Assembly (NCBI GenBank): GCA_947632265.1
Contig: CANROP010000004.1
Coordinates: 1-35,661 of the forward strand
Reading direction: 5' to 3'
Origin: an uncultured Bacilli bacterium
GTDB lineage: Bacteria > Bacillota_I > Bacilli_A > RF39 > UBA660
Length of the DNA stretch: 35,661 nt
A program made the position numbers and the translations under genes. Shown here piece after piece: positions 19,452 through 29,525 of the stretch. The notes beneath the pieces are model-generated. The model saw only the letters and a program-made list of their open reading frames with translations. It was not told where the DNA came from and made no database searches. Position 1 is the first letter of the stretch; every line of letters begins with the position of its first letter.

Positions 19452-21125
19452 ATGTATCAGGCATTATATAGAAAATATCGACCTAAAAACTTTGATGATG
19501 TAGTGGGTCAAAAAGTAATAATAAAAACTTTAACAAATAGTATATTAAATAATAAAATAACGCATGCATATTTGTTTACAGGTCCTAGGGGAACAGGAAA
19601 AACAAGTATAGCTAAGATATTTGCTAAAATTGTAAATTGTGAATCACCAAATGGAATTATTCCATGTGATAAATGTGTAAATTGTACACAAACAAATAAT
19701 AAACAAAATACAGACATAATAGAAATAGATGCTGCATCCAATAATGGTGTAGATGAAATAAGGGAATTAAGAGATAATGTAAATTTAGTACCCTCATTTG
19801 GAAAATATAAGGTTTATATAATAGATGAGGTACATATGCTTACAACAGCAGCATTTAATGCATTACTTAAAACATTAGAAGAACCACCAAAACATATAAT
19901 TTTTATTTTAGCAACCACAGAACCTCATAAAATACCATCTACTATACTTTCTAGATGCCAAAGGTTTGATTTCAAAAAGATTAGTGTAAGTGATATAAAA
20001 ATAAGATTAAAATATATATGCGAGCAAGAAAATATCGCAATAGAAGATAATGCTCTAGATTTAATAGCTAATCTATGTGATGGTGGAATGAGAGATTCAA
20101 TAGGATTATTAGATCAAATTTCATCATATACATCTGATAAAATTACTGTAAACGATGTACATGACGTTTACGGGACTATAACTGATAAAGAAATATATGA
20201 CTTTTTAATTGAAGTGTTTAGTAATAATCTTAAAAATTCATTTGATTTAATTGAAAGTTATGATTCATCAGGCAAAAATTTAGTAAAAATAATGGAAAAT
20301 ATAATAGATTATTTAAAAAACGTACTTATATATTGTAATGCTTCAGAGTATTTTGACGATAATGAAATAAAAAAAATGTATTCTGATATATGTAATAAAA
20401 TAAGTGAAGAAAAAATATATAAGGCAATAGAAATTTTATTAGAATCTATAAAATCCAGCAAAAATACAAATAACACTAAATTAGTTTTTGAACTATCAAT
20501 TATAAAAATATTAGAATCTCAAAAACAAATAAAAATAGAAACAAATGTTTTAGAAAATGAACTAATTTTAGAAGAAACAAAAAAAATAGAAATACCTAGA
20601 GAAATAGAACAAAAACATATTGATGATACAGTTAAGAAAAAAATAGATGAATTAAAACAAATTAGAATAAATAATACATTATCTAAATTTGAAAAAAAAG
20701 AATTACAAGAATTTAAAGTAAAACTTGATCAAATAAGAGAAATGCTTATGGATCCTGAATATAGTTCTACAGTTTCTTTAATTCTTGATGGAGAATTAAA
20801 AGCAAAAGGTGACAAACATTTAATATTTGTTTATAAGCTTAAAAATTTAGAAGAAAATTTTAACTCATCTTTGTTAGAAATAGAAAAAGTATTAAAAAGG
20901 GCTTTTAACGAAGATTATAAGCCAATAGCGGTTACAGAAGAAGAGTGGAATCCAATTAAAATAGAATTTAACAAAAACATGAAAGAAAAAAATAATACAT
21001 ATGTATATAAAGAAGAAATTTCACTAGAAGAATTTTTTAATAATAAAAAAGAAGAAAAAATATTAGAAACTAAATCTGAAAATGAGATAGAAAAAGAATT
21101 TGCTGATATTATAGTTTATAATTAG
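19452..21125 (+). CDS. dnaX: DNA polymerase III gamma/tau subunit
   Basis: MYQALYRKYRPKNFDDVVGQ, GPRGTGKTSIAKI; start at 19452 after GGGGTGAG is preferred over the track start at 19422. Confidence 0.96.
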   Translation: MYQALYRKYRPKNFDDVVGQKVIIKTLTNSILNNKITHAYLFTGPRGTGKTSIAKIFAKIVNCESPNGIIPCDKCVNCTQTNNKQNTDIIEIDAASNNGVDEIRELRDNVNLVPSFGKYKVYIIDEVHMLTTAAFNALLKTLEEPPKHIIFILATTEPHKIPSTILSRCQRFDFKKISVSDIKIRLKYICEQENIAIEDNALDLIANLCDGGMRDSIGLLDQISSYTSDKITVNDVHDVYGTITDKEIYDFLIEVFSNNLKNSFDLIESYDSSGKNLVKIMENIIDYLKNVLIYCNASEYFDDNEIKKMYSDICNKISEEKIYKAIEILLESIKSSKNTNNTKLVFELSIIKILESQKQIKIETNVLENELILEETKKIEIPREIEQKHIDDTVKKKIDELKQIRINNTLSKFEKKELQEFKVKLDQIREMLMDPEYSSTVSLILDGELKAKGDKHLIFVYKLKNLEENFNSSLLEIEKVLKRAFNEDYKPIAVTEEEWNPIKIEFNKNMKEKNNTYVYKEEISLEEFFNNKKEEKILETKSENEIEKEFADIIVYN

Positions 21126-21139
21126 AAAGAAGGAATAAT

Positions 21140-21436
21140 ATGAATATGCAAGCAATGCTTAAACAAGCACAAAAATTACAAAGTGATATGATGAAAACTC
21201 AAGAAAAAATAAATTCTACTGAATTTACTGGAAAATCATCAATTGTCACAGTAAAAATGAATGGGAAAAAAGAATTATTAGATGTTAAAATTGATATTGA
21301 TACAATTGAAGCAGACGATGTTGAATTATTACAAGATATGATTATGGTTGCAATTAACGATGCAATGCAACAAATAGATAAAGAAATAGAAGATAAGATG
21401 GGAGCATACACAAAGGGTATGCCAGGGTTATTCTAA
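21140..21436 (+). CDS. ybaB: YbaB/EbfC nucleoid-associated protein
   Basis: MNMQAMLKQAQKLQSDMMKTQ; between dnaX and recR. Confidence 0.95.
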   Translation: MNMQAMLKQAQKLQSDMMKTQEKINSTEFTGKSSIVTVKMNGKKELLDVKIDIDTIEADDVELLQDMIMVAINDAMQQIDKEIEDKMGAYTKGMPGLF

Positions 21437-22050
21437 TGAAATATCCATCTACAATTTTAAATTTAATAGAATGCTTTAAAAAATTACCAGGAATAGGTGA
21501 GAGAACTGCTGAAAGATTAGCCCTTTCAATAATAAAAATGGATGATGATGTTGTATCTTTGTTTTCAAAATCACTTAAAGATGTAAAAACTAAAATTAGA
21601 AGATGTGAATGTTGCAACAATTTAAGTGAAGATAATCTATGCGAGATTTGTAAAGATAAAAGTAGAAATAAAAGTTTGCTTTGTGTTGTTGATGACCCTA
21701 AAAACGTAATATTATTTGAAAAATTAAATATTTTCGACGGGTATTATCATGTTTTAGATGGCTTAATTTCTCCAATAGATGGAATTAATCCAGAAGATAT
21801 AAATATAGATTCATTAATAAATCATGTTAAAAAAAATAACATAGAAGAGTTAATTTTAGCTCTTAAGCCTAGTATTGAAGGTGAAACAACATCTCTTTAC
21901 ATATCTAAGTTGTTAGATGATAGTAAAATTAAAATTACTAAAATAGCTCATGGAATACCTATTGGAGCAGACATAGACTATGTAGATTCTTTAACTCTTG
22001 AGATGGCACTTGAAAATAGAATGGATATATCCCCAAATAAACTTTCATAA
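21436..22050 (+). CDS. recR: Recombination protein RecR
   Basis: LPGIGERTAERLAL; Cys4 motif; toprim segment. Confidence 0.97.
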   Translation: MKYPSTILNLIECFKKLPGIGERTAERLALSIIKMDDDVVSLFSKSLKDVKTKIRRCECCNNLSEDNLCEICKDKSRNKSLLCVVDDPKNVILFEKLNIFDGYYHVLDGLISPIDGINPEDINIDSLINHVKKNNIEELILALKPSIEGETTSLYISKLLDDSKIKITKIAHGIPIGADIDYVDSLTLEMALENRMDISPNKLS

Positions 22051-22088
22051 TAATTCATTCCAAACATAATATTAATTGGGTGGACTAT

Positions 22089-22277
22089 ATGATAAAGGTT
22101 ATATTTAAAATTATAAAACGAATTATAATTAGTTCTTTTTTTCTATATGCGTATAACTTATTAGTACAACCTATAGGATTAATAATACCTATGAATATTT
22201 TTACTATAGGTGCTATGGCAATATTAGGAGTTCCTGCACTTCTGTGTTTAATATTTATAATGATTTTTGTATATTAG
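22089..22277 (+). CDS. bofA: BofA-like pro-sigmaK processing inhibitor family protein
   Basis: Small two-TM protein directly after recR; ...IGLIIPMNIFTIGAMAILGVPALLCLIF resembles the BofA C-terminal motif. Confidence 0.65.
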   Translation: MIKVIFKIIKRIIISSFFLYAYNLLVQPIGLIIPMNIFTIGAMAILGVPALLCLIFIMIFVY

Positions 22278-22287
22278 GAGTTGATTT

Positions 22288-23247
22288 ATGTTAGATGATT
22301 TTATTACAGAACAACCTATTGTTTATAAAACTTTAATAAATTCTGTAAAAAACGGTAAATATTCACATGCATATTTAATTGAAACAAATGGTTATTCAAA
22401 ATCATTTGATTTTTCACTTGCTTTTGCAAAATTTTTATTTTGTCCTAATAGCTATAGTAATAAATCTAAATGTATAAATTGCAGTCAGTGTTTAAATATA
22501 GATAAAAATGAATTTATAGAACTAAAGATAATAGAACCAGAAGGTCAGTGGATAAAAAAATCTCAATTAGAAGAATTACAACAAGATTTTTCTAAAAAAT
22601 CTGTTGTAGGTAACAAAAAAATCTATATAATAAATGGTGCGGAAAAATTAAATGTATCATCATCAAATTCACTTTTAAAATTCTTAGAAGAACCAGAAGA
22701 TGGTATAATAGCTATCTTGATTACTGAAAATAAATATAATTTATTAGATACTATTATATCAAGGTGTCAAGTTTTATCTTTGAATAAAAATAAGAATTTA
22801 TTATGTGAAAATACTTTAGTAAATATAGCTAGCGAATTTTACAATAATAAAAATGATATTGACTTATTTGTATCTGATGAAAATAATAAATTTAAATTGG
22901 AAAAAATCATAGAATTTGTTAAATATTATGAAGAAAATAAAGTAAAAACTTTAGTGTATATAAACAAATTATGGAGTGAATATTTTACAGAAAAAGAAGA
23001 CTTATATAATGCTTTTACATCTATTTTATTGCTTTATAAAGATTCATTAAATGATAAGTTAAATAAAAATATAGAAATATATAACGATTATTTAGATGTA
23101 TTAAAATATATTTCAAATAAAAATACAATAAATTCACTAATATCTAAAATAAATGTTATAATTGATTTGAGGGAAAAAATAAAATTTAATATTAATCCAA
23201 ATATGCTAATGGACAAGCTCATAATTGAATTAGAAGGATGTGAATAA
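22288..23247 (+). CDS. holB: DNA polymerase III delta' subunit
   Basis: SHAYLIE, Cys-rich zinc motif, SNSLLKFLEEPEDG, followed by ricT. Confidence 0.92.
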   Translation: MLDDFITEQPIVYKTLINSVKNGKYSHAYLIETNGYSKSFDFSLAFAKFLFCPNSYSNKSKCINCSQCLNIDKNEFIELKIIEPEGQWIKKSQLEELQQDFSKKSVVGNKKIYIINGAEKLNVSSSNSLLKFLEEPEDGIIAILITENKYNLLDTIISRCQVLSLNKNKNLLCENTLVNIASEFYNNKNDIDLFVSDENNKFKLEKIIEFVKYYEENKVKTLVYINKLWSEYFTEKEDLYNAFTSILLLYKDSLNDKLNKNIEIYNDYLDVLKYISNKNTINSLISKINVIIDLREKIKFNINPNMLMDKLIIELEGCE

Positions 23248-23248
23248 C

Positions 23249-24040
23249 ATGATAGAAATAGTAGGAGTATCATTTAATCATAATAGTAAAGTTTACTATT
23301 TTTTACCAAATGATTTTAAACTAGAAAAAGGTACAGATGTAATAGTAGATACAGAAAGTGGATTACAATTTGGTACCATAGTTGTTGAAAATAAAAATAT
23401 ACAAGAGGACAAGATAAAATCTTCACTAGGTGAAGTAGTTAGAATTGCTACTACTAAAGATAAAGAGCAAAATAATGAAAATCAAATCGATTCTAAAAAT
23501 GCTTTAAAAAAATGTAAAAATTTAGTTGATAAGTATAATCTAAATATGGCTATTTTATCTGCTAGCTATACATTTGATAGAAATAAATTGCTATTTACAT
23601 TTTTATCTGATTCAAGAGTAGATTTTAGAAAATTAGCTAAAGAACTTGCTTCTATATATAAAACTAGAATTGAATTAAAACAAATAGGTGTTAGAGATAA
23701 AGCAAAAGAAGTTGGAGGATATGGAAGTTGTGGTAGAACATTATGTTGTTCTAAATTCTTGTGTGACTTTGATTCTGTATCAATAAACATGGCTAAAAAC
23801 CAAAATATTGCTTTAAATCCAACAAAAATAAATGGTTGTTGTGGTAGACTTTTATGCTGTTTAAAATATGAAGATGAGTGTTATAAAGAATATAGTAAGA
23901 ATTTGCCAAAAATAGGAAAAAAGGTAGAAACAGAATTTGGTGCTGGAAAAGTAATTAGTACAGATATATTAAAACAAAAATATAAAGTAGATGTAAAAGA
24001 TCATGGAATAGTAGAAGTTGATTTAAATGAAAGTAACTAA
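23249..24040 (+). CDS. ricT: PSP1-domain protein RicT/YaaT
   Basis: IGVRDKAKEVGGYGSCGRTLCCSKFL and GCCGRLLCCLKYE. Confidence 0.93.
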   Translation: MIEIVGVSFNHNSKVYYFLPNDFKLEKGTDVIVDTESGLQFGTIVVENKNIQEDKIKSSLGEVVRIATTKDKEQNNENQIDSKNALKKCKNLVDKYNLNMAILSASYTFDRNKLLFTFLSDSRVDFRKLAKELASIYKTRIELKQIGVRDKAKEVGGYGSCGRTLCCSKFLCDFDSVSINMAKNQNIALNPTKINGCCGRLLCCLKYEDECYKEYSKNLPKIGKKVETEFGAGKVISTDILKQKYKVDVKDHGIVEVDLNESN

Positions 24041-24746
24041 TTATTTATTAGGATATAAAGATTTAAAAATAGTTCAAGATAATGAAATGTTTAACTTTTC
24101 ATTAGATTCAGTATTGTTACCTAATTTTGTTACATTAAATAAAAATATATCAAAGATAATGGATATAGGTTGTGGTAATGCACCAATACCTTTAATATTA
24201 TCTACTAAGACATCCGCAAAAATTTATGGAGTAGAAATTCAAAAGGAATCATATGAACTAGCACAAGAAACGATAAAAATAAATAACAAAGAAAATCAAA
24301 TTAAAATAATTCATGATGATATAAATGAATTATATAAAAAAATAGAAACAGATTCTTTTGATGTAATAACATGTAATCCTCCATTTTTTAAGTTTTGTGA
24401 AACATCAAATATAAATAAAAATGATTATAAAACTATAGCTAGGCATGAGGTCAAATTAAATTTATCTCAATTATTTAATATAGCAAAAAAATTACTTAAG
24501 AATAATGGGGTAATTGCTATAGTGCATAGACCAGAAAGGTTAATAGAAATATTATCAATAATGAAAGAAAACAACATAGAACCTAAAAAACTCCAATTTA
24601 TATATCCTAAAAAAAATATGGATGCCAATATAATGCTTATAGAAGGTAGTAAAAATGGGAAACCTGGTTTAAAAATCTTACCTCCTATATATACACATTT
24701 AGAAAACGGAGAATATACTGAGGAAATAAAAAAATATTTTGAATGA
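24027..24746 (+). CDS. tRNA1(Val) (adenine-N6) methyltransferase-like (YabB family)
   Basis: FNFSLDSVLLPNF, DIGCGNAPIPL, CNPPFFK; synteny with yaaT and rsmI. Confidence 0.85.
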   Translation: MKVTNYLLGYKDLKIVQDNEMFNFSLDSVLLPNFVTLNKNISKIMDIGCGNAPIPLILSTKTSAKIYGVEIQKESYELAQETIKINNKENQIKIIHDDINELYKKIETDSFDVITCNPPFFKFCETSNINKNDYKTIARHEVKLNLSQLFNIAKKLLKNNGVIAIVHRPERLIEILSIMKENNIEPKKLQFIYPKKNMDANIMLIEGSKNGKPGLKILPPIYTHLENGEYTEEIKKYFE

Positions 24747-24757
24747 GAGGTGATATC

Positions 24758-25606
24758 ATGTCACAAAAAAGTTATAACAATACACCAACTTTATATTTAA
24801 TTCCAACACCTATAGGTAACATGGAAGATATAACCATTAGAGCTCTTAATATATTAAAATCAGTTGATGTAATATTTTGTGAAGACACTAGAGTAACAGT
24901 ACAATTATTAAAATATTATGATATAAATAAAAAATTAATATCAAGCCATGAATTTAATGAATCTAAAAATAAACAAAAATTAATTGAGTATTTAAGTAAT
25001 GGAAGTAATGTAGGTCTTGTTAGTGATAGGGGAACACCTATAATAAGTGATCCTGGTTATACACTATCAAGTTATGCTATAGAGTGTGGATATAACGTAG
25101 TAAGTTTGCCTGGAGCAACAGCCCTAATACCAGCTTTAACTTCATCTGGAATAAGTCCTATGCCATTTTACTACTATGGATTTTTAAACAGTAAAGATAG
25201 TGCTAGAAAAAAAGAATTAGAATATCTTAAAAATATAGATGCAACATTAATTATATATGAAGCACCTCATAGAATAAATAAAACTTTAAAAGATATGTGT
25301 AATATACTTGGAAATACTAGAAAAATTAGTATTTCCCGGGAAATATCTAAAAAGTATGAAGAAATATATAGAGGTACTATAGAAGAATTATTAAATGAAA
25401 ATAATGAATACAAAGGAGAACTTGTACTAGTTGTTGAAGGTAATAAAAAAGCAGTAGAATATAAAAATTTAACAGTTGAAGAGCACATCAATCTTTATAT
25501 AGAAGATGGGAAAAGTCCTATGGATGCGATTAAGTTAGTAGCAAAAGAACGTGGTATGAAAAAAAGTGAAGTTTATGATTTATATCACAATTTAGAAAAG
25601 AAGTGA
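24758..25606 (+). CDS. rsmI: 16S rRNA 2'-O-ribose methyltransferase RsmI
   Basis: YLIPTPIGNMEDITIRALNIL, FCEDTR, SDRGTPIISDPG. Confidence 0.96.
   Translation: MSQKSYNNTPTLYLIPTPIGNMEDITIRALNILKSVDVIFCEDTRVTVQLLKYYDINKKLISSHEFNESKNKQKLIEYLSNGSNVGLVSDRGTPIISDPGYTLSSYAIECGYNVVSLPGATALIPALTSSGISPMPFYYYGFLNSKDSARKKELEYLKNIDATLIIYEAPHRINKTLKDMCNILGNTRKISISREISKKYEEIYRGTIEELLNENNEYKGELVLVVEGNKKAVEYKNLTVEEHINLYIEDGKSPMDAIKLVAKERGMKKSEVYDLYHNLEKK
25330..25345. promoter_or_regulatory. Perfect palindromic Noc-binding site TATTTCCCGGGAAATA inside rsmI
   Basis: Exact match to recalled NBS consensus; strikingly GC-rich core in an AT-rich gene. Confidence 0.8.
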
Positions 25607-25609
25607 ATT

Positions 25610-26164
25610 ATGAAATTAATAGTCGGTTTAGGAAATCCTGGTAATGAGTATAATAAGACTAGACATAATATAGGTTTTATGTGTATAGATAAAATATCAA
25701 ATTATTTTAAAGTTACATTAGATTCTAATAAATTTAATGGATTATATACACAGTTTAATTATAACAATGAGAAAATTATATTATTAAAGCCTCAAAAGTA
25801 TATGAATTTATCAGGAGAAGTTGTTAGAGATTTTGTAAATTTTTTCAAGATAGATATAAATGATATATTAATAATTTGTGATGACCTAGATACTCCAGTT
25901 GGCAAATTTAGATTAAGATATAAAGGCTCTAGTGGGGGACATAATGGGCTTAAGAATATTGAACAAAATATTTCTACAAGCGAATACAAAAGAATAAAAA
26001 TTGGAATATCAAATGATAAAACCAAAGATACTAAAGATTATGTATTAGGTAAATTTAGTAATGAAGAATTAGATTTAATTAATCCTATAATTGATAAAAT
26101 GCCAAATATTGTTGAAGATTATCTAAAATTACCATTTGATAATTTGATGAATAGGTATAATTAA
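25610..26164 (+). CDS. pth: Peptidyl-tRNA hydrolase
   Basis: MKLIVGLGNPGNEYNKTRHNIGF, GHNGLKNIEQ. Confidence 0.96.
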   Translation: MKLIVGLGNPGNEYNKTRHNIGFMCIDKISNYFKVTLDSNKFNGLYTQFNYNNEKIILLKPQKYMNLSGEVVRDFVNFFKIDINDILIICDDLDTPVGKFRLRYKGSSGGHNGLKNIEQNISTSEYKRIKIGISNDKTKDTKDYVLGKFSNEELDLINPIIDKMPNIVEDYLKLPFDNLMNRYN

Positions 26165-26205
26165 TGATACTAAAAGTATTATTTTAGATATGAGAGGAGG
26201 ATACA

Positions 26206-29200
26206 ATGAATTTTTTTAATAACATATTAAAAGATACAGATAAAGAATTAGTGTCAGGTTTAACACCAGAATTAAAAGGATTGTATATATATAAAAAATT
26301 TCAAAAAGAAAAAACAAGTATACTATGTATAAACTCATCAATATATGAAGCAAATAGATTATATCAAATATTATTAAATTATACAGATAAAGTATCTTTC
26401 TTTCCTATGGATGATTTTTTAACAAGTGAAGCACTCGCAATAAGCCCAGAATTTAAATTCACTAGATTAGATACTTTAAATAAAATCTTATCAGAAGATA
26501 GAATAGTAATAACTAATTTAATGGGATTTTTAAGATTTTTACCAAATCCAAAAGAATATAAAAATTCTTATTATACTTTAAATATAAATGATGAAGTTAA
26601 TTTAGAAAAATTGGTTTCAGATTTATATAGAATAGGTTATAAAAGAGAATCAGTTGTAAATAAAACAGGAGAAATAGCCGTACGTGGATTTATTATCGAT
26701 GTATTTCCAATAAACTATTCTAATCCTATAAGAATAGAATTTTGGGGAGATCAAATTGAAAGAATATCAGAATTTGATGTAGATACTCAGATTTCAAAAG
26801 AAAATTTAGATAGTATAACAATAACACCCACAACAGAGTTTATAATTGATAAAGAATTAGATGAAGAATTAAAACAACGAGAAATAATTAACTACATAAA
26901 TCCTTCTTCAATATTAGATTACTTAAATAATCCAATAATAATATATAACGATAAAGAAGAGTTATTTACAAGTTATAATTTACTTGTAGAAGAAATGGAA
27001 AACTATAAAGTTTCTAATGAATTATCTAAAAATATAAAATTCATGTTTGAATTAAAAAATTCATATGATTTTAAAGAAATAGATTTTGTATCATTCGATA
27101 ATAAAATAAAATCAAAAAATAAAATTTCATATAACTCTTTTGAACTTGATAATTTTACCGGTGGGATGGATTCAATTAGTAAAAGACTTAATCAATATAT
27201 TAAAGAAGGAAAAACTGTAATAGTTTGTTTATCTGATAGATATAAAGTTAATAAATTAGAAAGTGAACTAGAAAGCAATAACATAGTTGTAACAAATATA
27301 GATAATATAATAGAAAATAAAATAAATTTAGTAGTTAAAAAATTAAATAGTGGTTATATAATTGACAATTATGTCGTTGTTTCTGAAAAAGAATTATTTA
27401 ATAAAAAAGATAATTCTATCGCATATAAATCACATTTTAAAATGGGTTCTAAAATAAGAGATATAAATAAACTTAATGTTGGAGATTATGTAGTTCATTT
27501 TTCTCATGGTATCGGAGTATATCAAGGTATAAGAACACTTACTAAAAATGGTTTAAAAAAAGATTATATAACTATAGAATATAAAGGTGGGGATAAGTTA
27601 TATATTCCTGTTGAAAAATTAGAATTTATAAATAAATATTCATCAAATGAAGGTATTCAACCTAAGATAAATGAACTAGGTGGATCAGAGTGGACAAAAA
27701 CAAAACTTCGCATAAAGAAAAAGATTGAAAATATAGCAGGAGATTTATTAAAATTATATTCAGAAAGAGAAATGGCTATAGGATATGCTTTTGAAAAAGA
27801 TACTTTAGAACAAATAGAGTTTGAAAAAAGTTTTCCTTATACTGAAACTAAAGATCAATTAAAAGTTACAGAAGAAATAAAAAAAGATATGGAAAAACCA
27901 ATTCCTATGGATAGATTACTTTGTGGAGATGTTGGATATGGAAAAACAGAAGTTGCTTTTAGGGCTATATTTAAAGCAATAATGTCAAATAAGCAAGTAA
28001 TGTTTTTATGCCCAACAACGATATTATCAAGGCAACATTATATAAATGCAATAGAAAGATTTAAAGAATTTCCTATTAGAATAGAACTTTTAAATAGGTT
28101 TGTGCCTATGAAAAAACAAAAAGAAATAATAAACGATATAGAAGAAGGCAAAGTAGATTTAATAATTGGAACACATAGAATATTAAGTGATGATATAAAA
28201 TGTAAAAGATTAGGATTGTTAGTAATAGATGAAGAACAAAGATTTGGAGTAAAACATAAAGAAAAAATAAAATCATATAAAAACAATATAGATGTATTAA
28301 CTTTAAGTGCAACTCCAATACCACGAACACTCCAAATGTCTTTAGCTGGTGTTAGGAGTCTTTCATTAATTGAAACTCCACCAGTAGATAGATATCCTAT
28401 ACAAACTTATGTGTTAGAAGAAAATAAAAACGTAATTAAAGATGCAATATATAAAGAACTCGCAAGAAGTGGACAAGTGTTTATCCTTTATAACAATATA
28501 GAAAACATGGAAGAAAAAAAACATGAAATACAAGATTTAGTTAAAGAAGCTAAGATAGTATGTGCACATGGGAGAATGGATAAAAATGAAATAGAAGAAG
28601 TAATGTATAAATTTATGAATAAAGAGTACGATGTGCTTCTATGTACTACTATAATAGAAACAGGAATAGATATCCCAAATGTTAATACATTAATAATAAT
28701 AGATGCAGATAGATATGGACTTTCTCAACTTTATCAAATAAGAGGTAGGGTAGGAAGAAGTAATAAAATTGCATATTCTTATCTTATGTACAACAAAGGT
28801 AAAGTATTATCTGATGTAGCTAAAAAAAGATTGAATGTAATAAAAGAATTTACTGAACTTGGAAGTGGATTTTCGATTGCCATGAGAGACTTATCAATAA
28901 GAGGTGCTGGAGATATATTAGGTCAAGAGCAATCTGGTTTTATAGATTCAGTAGGTGTAGAGTTATTCTTAGATATGCTTAATGAAGAAGTAAGTAAATT
29001 AAAAGGAATAAATATAGAAAAAGATGAAACTAGTACTCAACCACTTATAGAAGTTGAAACTACTATTGATGATAAGTATGCAAAAGAAGAAGATTTAAAA
29101 ATAGAAATACATCAAAAAATTAATAAAATTGATTCTAAAGAATCATTAGAATCAACAAGAAAAGAATTAGAAGATAGATTTGGTACATTAGATGAAAATA

Positions 29201-29493
29201 TAATTATATATATGTATGAAGAATTATTTGAAAAAGAGATGCAAAATTTATCTATTGAAAAAGTTAATCAAACTAAAAACTTTGTTTCAATAATTCTATC
29301 AAAAGAGTTAACTAAGAAAATAGATGGCGAATTATTATTTTTAGATGTAATTTCTCTTACACGTAAATTTAGATTTTCTATGAAAATGGATGAACTTACT
29401 ATAACATTAGATACTATTGGATTAGATAAACATTTTATATATTATTTAATCGATATGATAGACATACTTAAAAAATCAATTAAAAATGATTAA
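26206..29493 (+). CDS. mfd: Transcription-repair coupling factor
   Basis: CarD-like RID, LCGDVGYGKTEVAFRA, DEEQRFGVKHKE, SATPIPRTLQMSL. Confidence 0.97.
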   Translation: MNFFNNILKDTDKELVSGLTPELKGLYIYKKFQKEKTSILCINSSIYEANRLYQILLNYTDKVSFFPMDDFLTSEALAISPEFKFTRLDTLNKILSEDRIVITNLMGFLRFLPNPKEYKNSYYTLNINDEVNLEKLVSDLYRIGYKRESVVNKTGEIAVRGFIIDVFPINYSNPIRIEFWGDQIERISEFDVDTQISKENLDSITITPTTEFIIDKELDEELKQREIINYINPSSILDYLNNPIIIYNDKEELFTSYNLLVEEMENYKVSNELSKNIKFMFELKNSYDFKEIDFVSFDNKIKSKNKISYNSFELDNFTGGMDSISKRLNQYIKEGKTVIVCLSDRYKVNKLESELESNNIVVTNIDNIIENKINLVVKKLNSGYIIDNYVVVSEKELFNKKDNSIAYKSHFKMGSKIRDINKLNVGDYVVHFSHGIGVYQGIRTLTKNGLKKDYITIEYKGGDKLYIPVEKLEFINKYSSNEGIQPKINELGGSEWTKTKLRIKKKIENIAGDLLKLYSEREMAIGYAFEKDTLEQIEFEKSFPYTETKDQLKVTEEIKKDMEKPIPMDRLLCGDVGYGKTEVAFRAIFKAIMSNKQVMFLCPTTILSRQHYINAIERFKEFPIRIELLNRFVPMKKQKEIINDIEEGKVDLIIGTHRILSDDIKCKRLGLLVIDEEQRFGVKHKEKIKSYKNNIDVLTLSATPIPRTLQMSLAGVRSLSLIETPPVDRYPIQTYVLEENKNVIKDAIYKELARSGQVFILYNNIENMEEKKHEIQDLVKEAKIVCAHGRMDKNEIEEVMYKFMNKEYDVLLCTTIIETGIDIPNVNTLIIIDADRYGLSQLYQIRGRVGRSNKIAYSYLMYNKGKVLSDVAKKRLNVIKEFTELGSGFSIAMRDLSIRGAGDILGQEQSGFIDSVGVELFLDMLNEEVSKLKGINIEKDETSTQPLIEVETTIDDKYAKEEDLKIEIHQKINKIDSKESLESTRKELEDRFGTLDENIIIYMYEELFEKEMQNLSIEKVNQTKNFVSIILSKELTKKIDGELLFLDVISLTRKFRFSMKMDELTITLDTIGLDKHFIYYLIDMIDILKKSIKND

Positions 29494-29494
29494 T

Positions 29495-29525
29495 AAAAAA
29501 GGCAGATTATTCTGTCTTTTTTATT
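29495..29525. terminator. Bidirectional terminator between convergent mfd and clpB
   Basis: AAAAAAGGCAGA-TTATTC-TGTCTTTTTT. Confidence 0.8.

Noticed and set aside
20570-20660. Programmed frameshift in dnaX at A-runs
   Set aside because: A-rich runs are ubiquitous here and no stimulatory SD or hairpin was evident.
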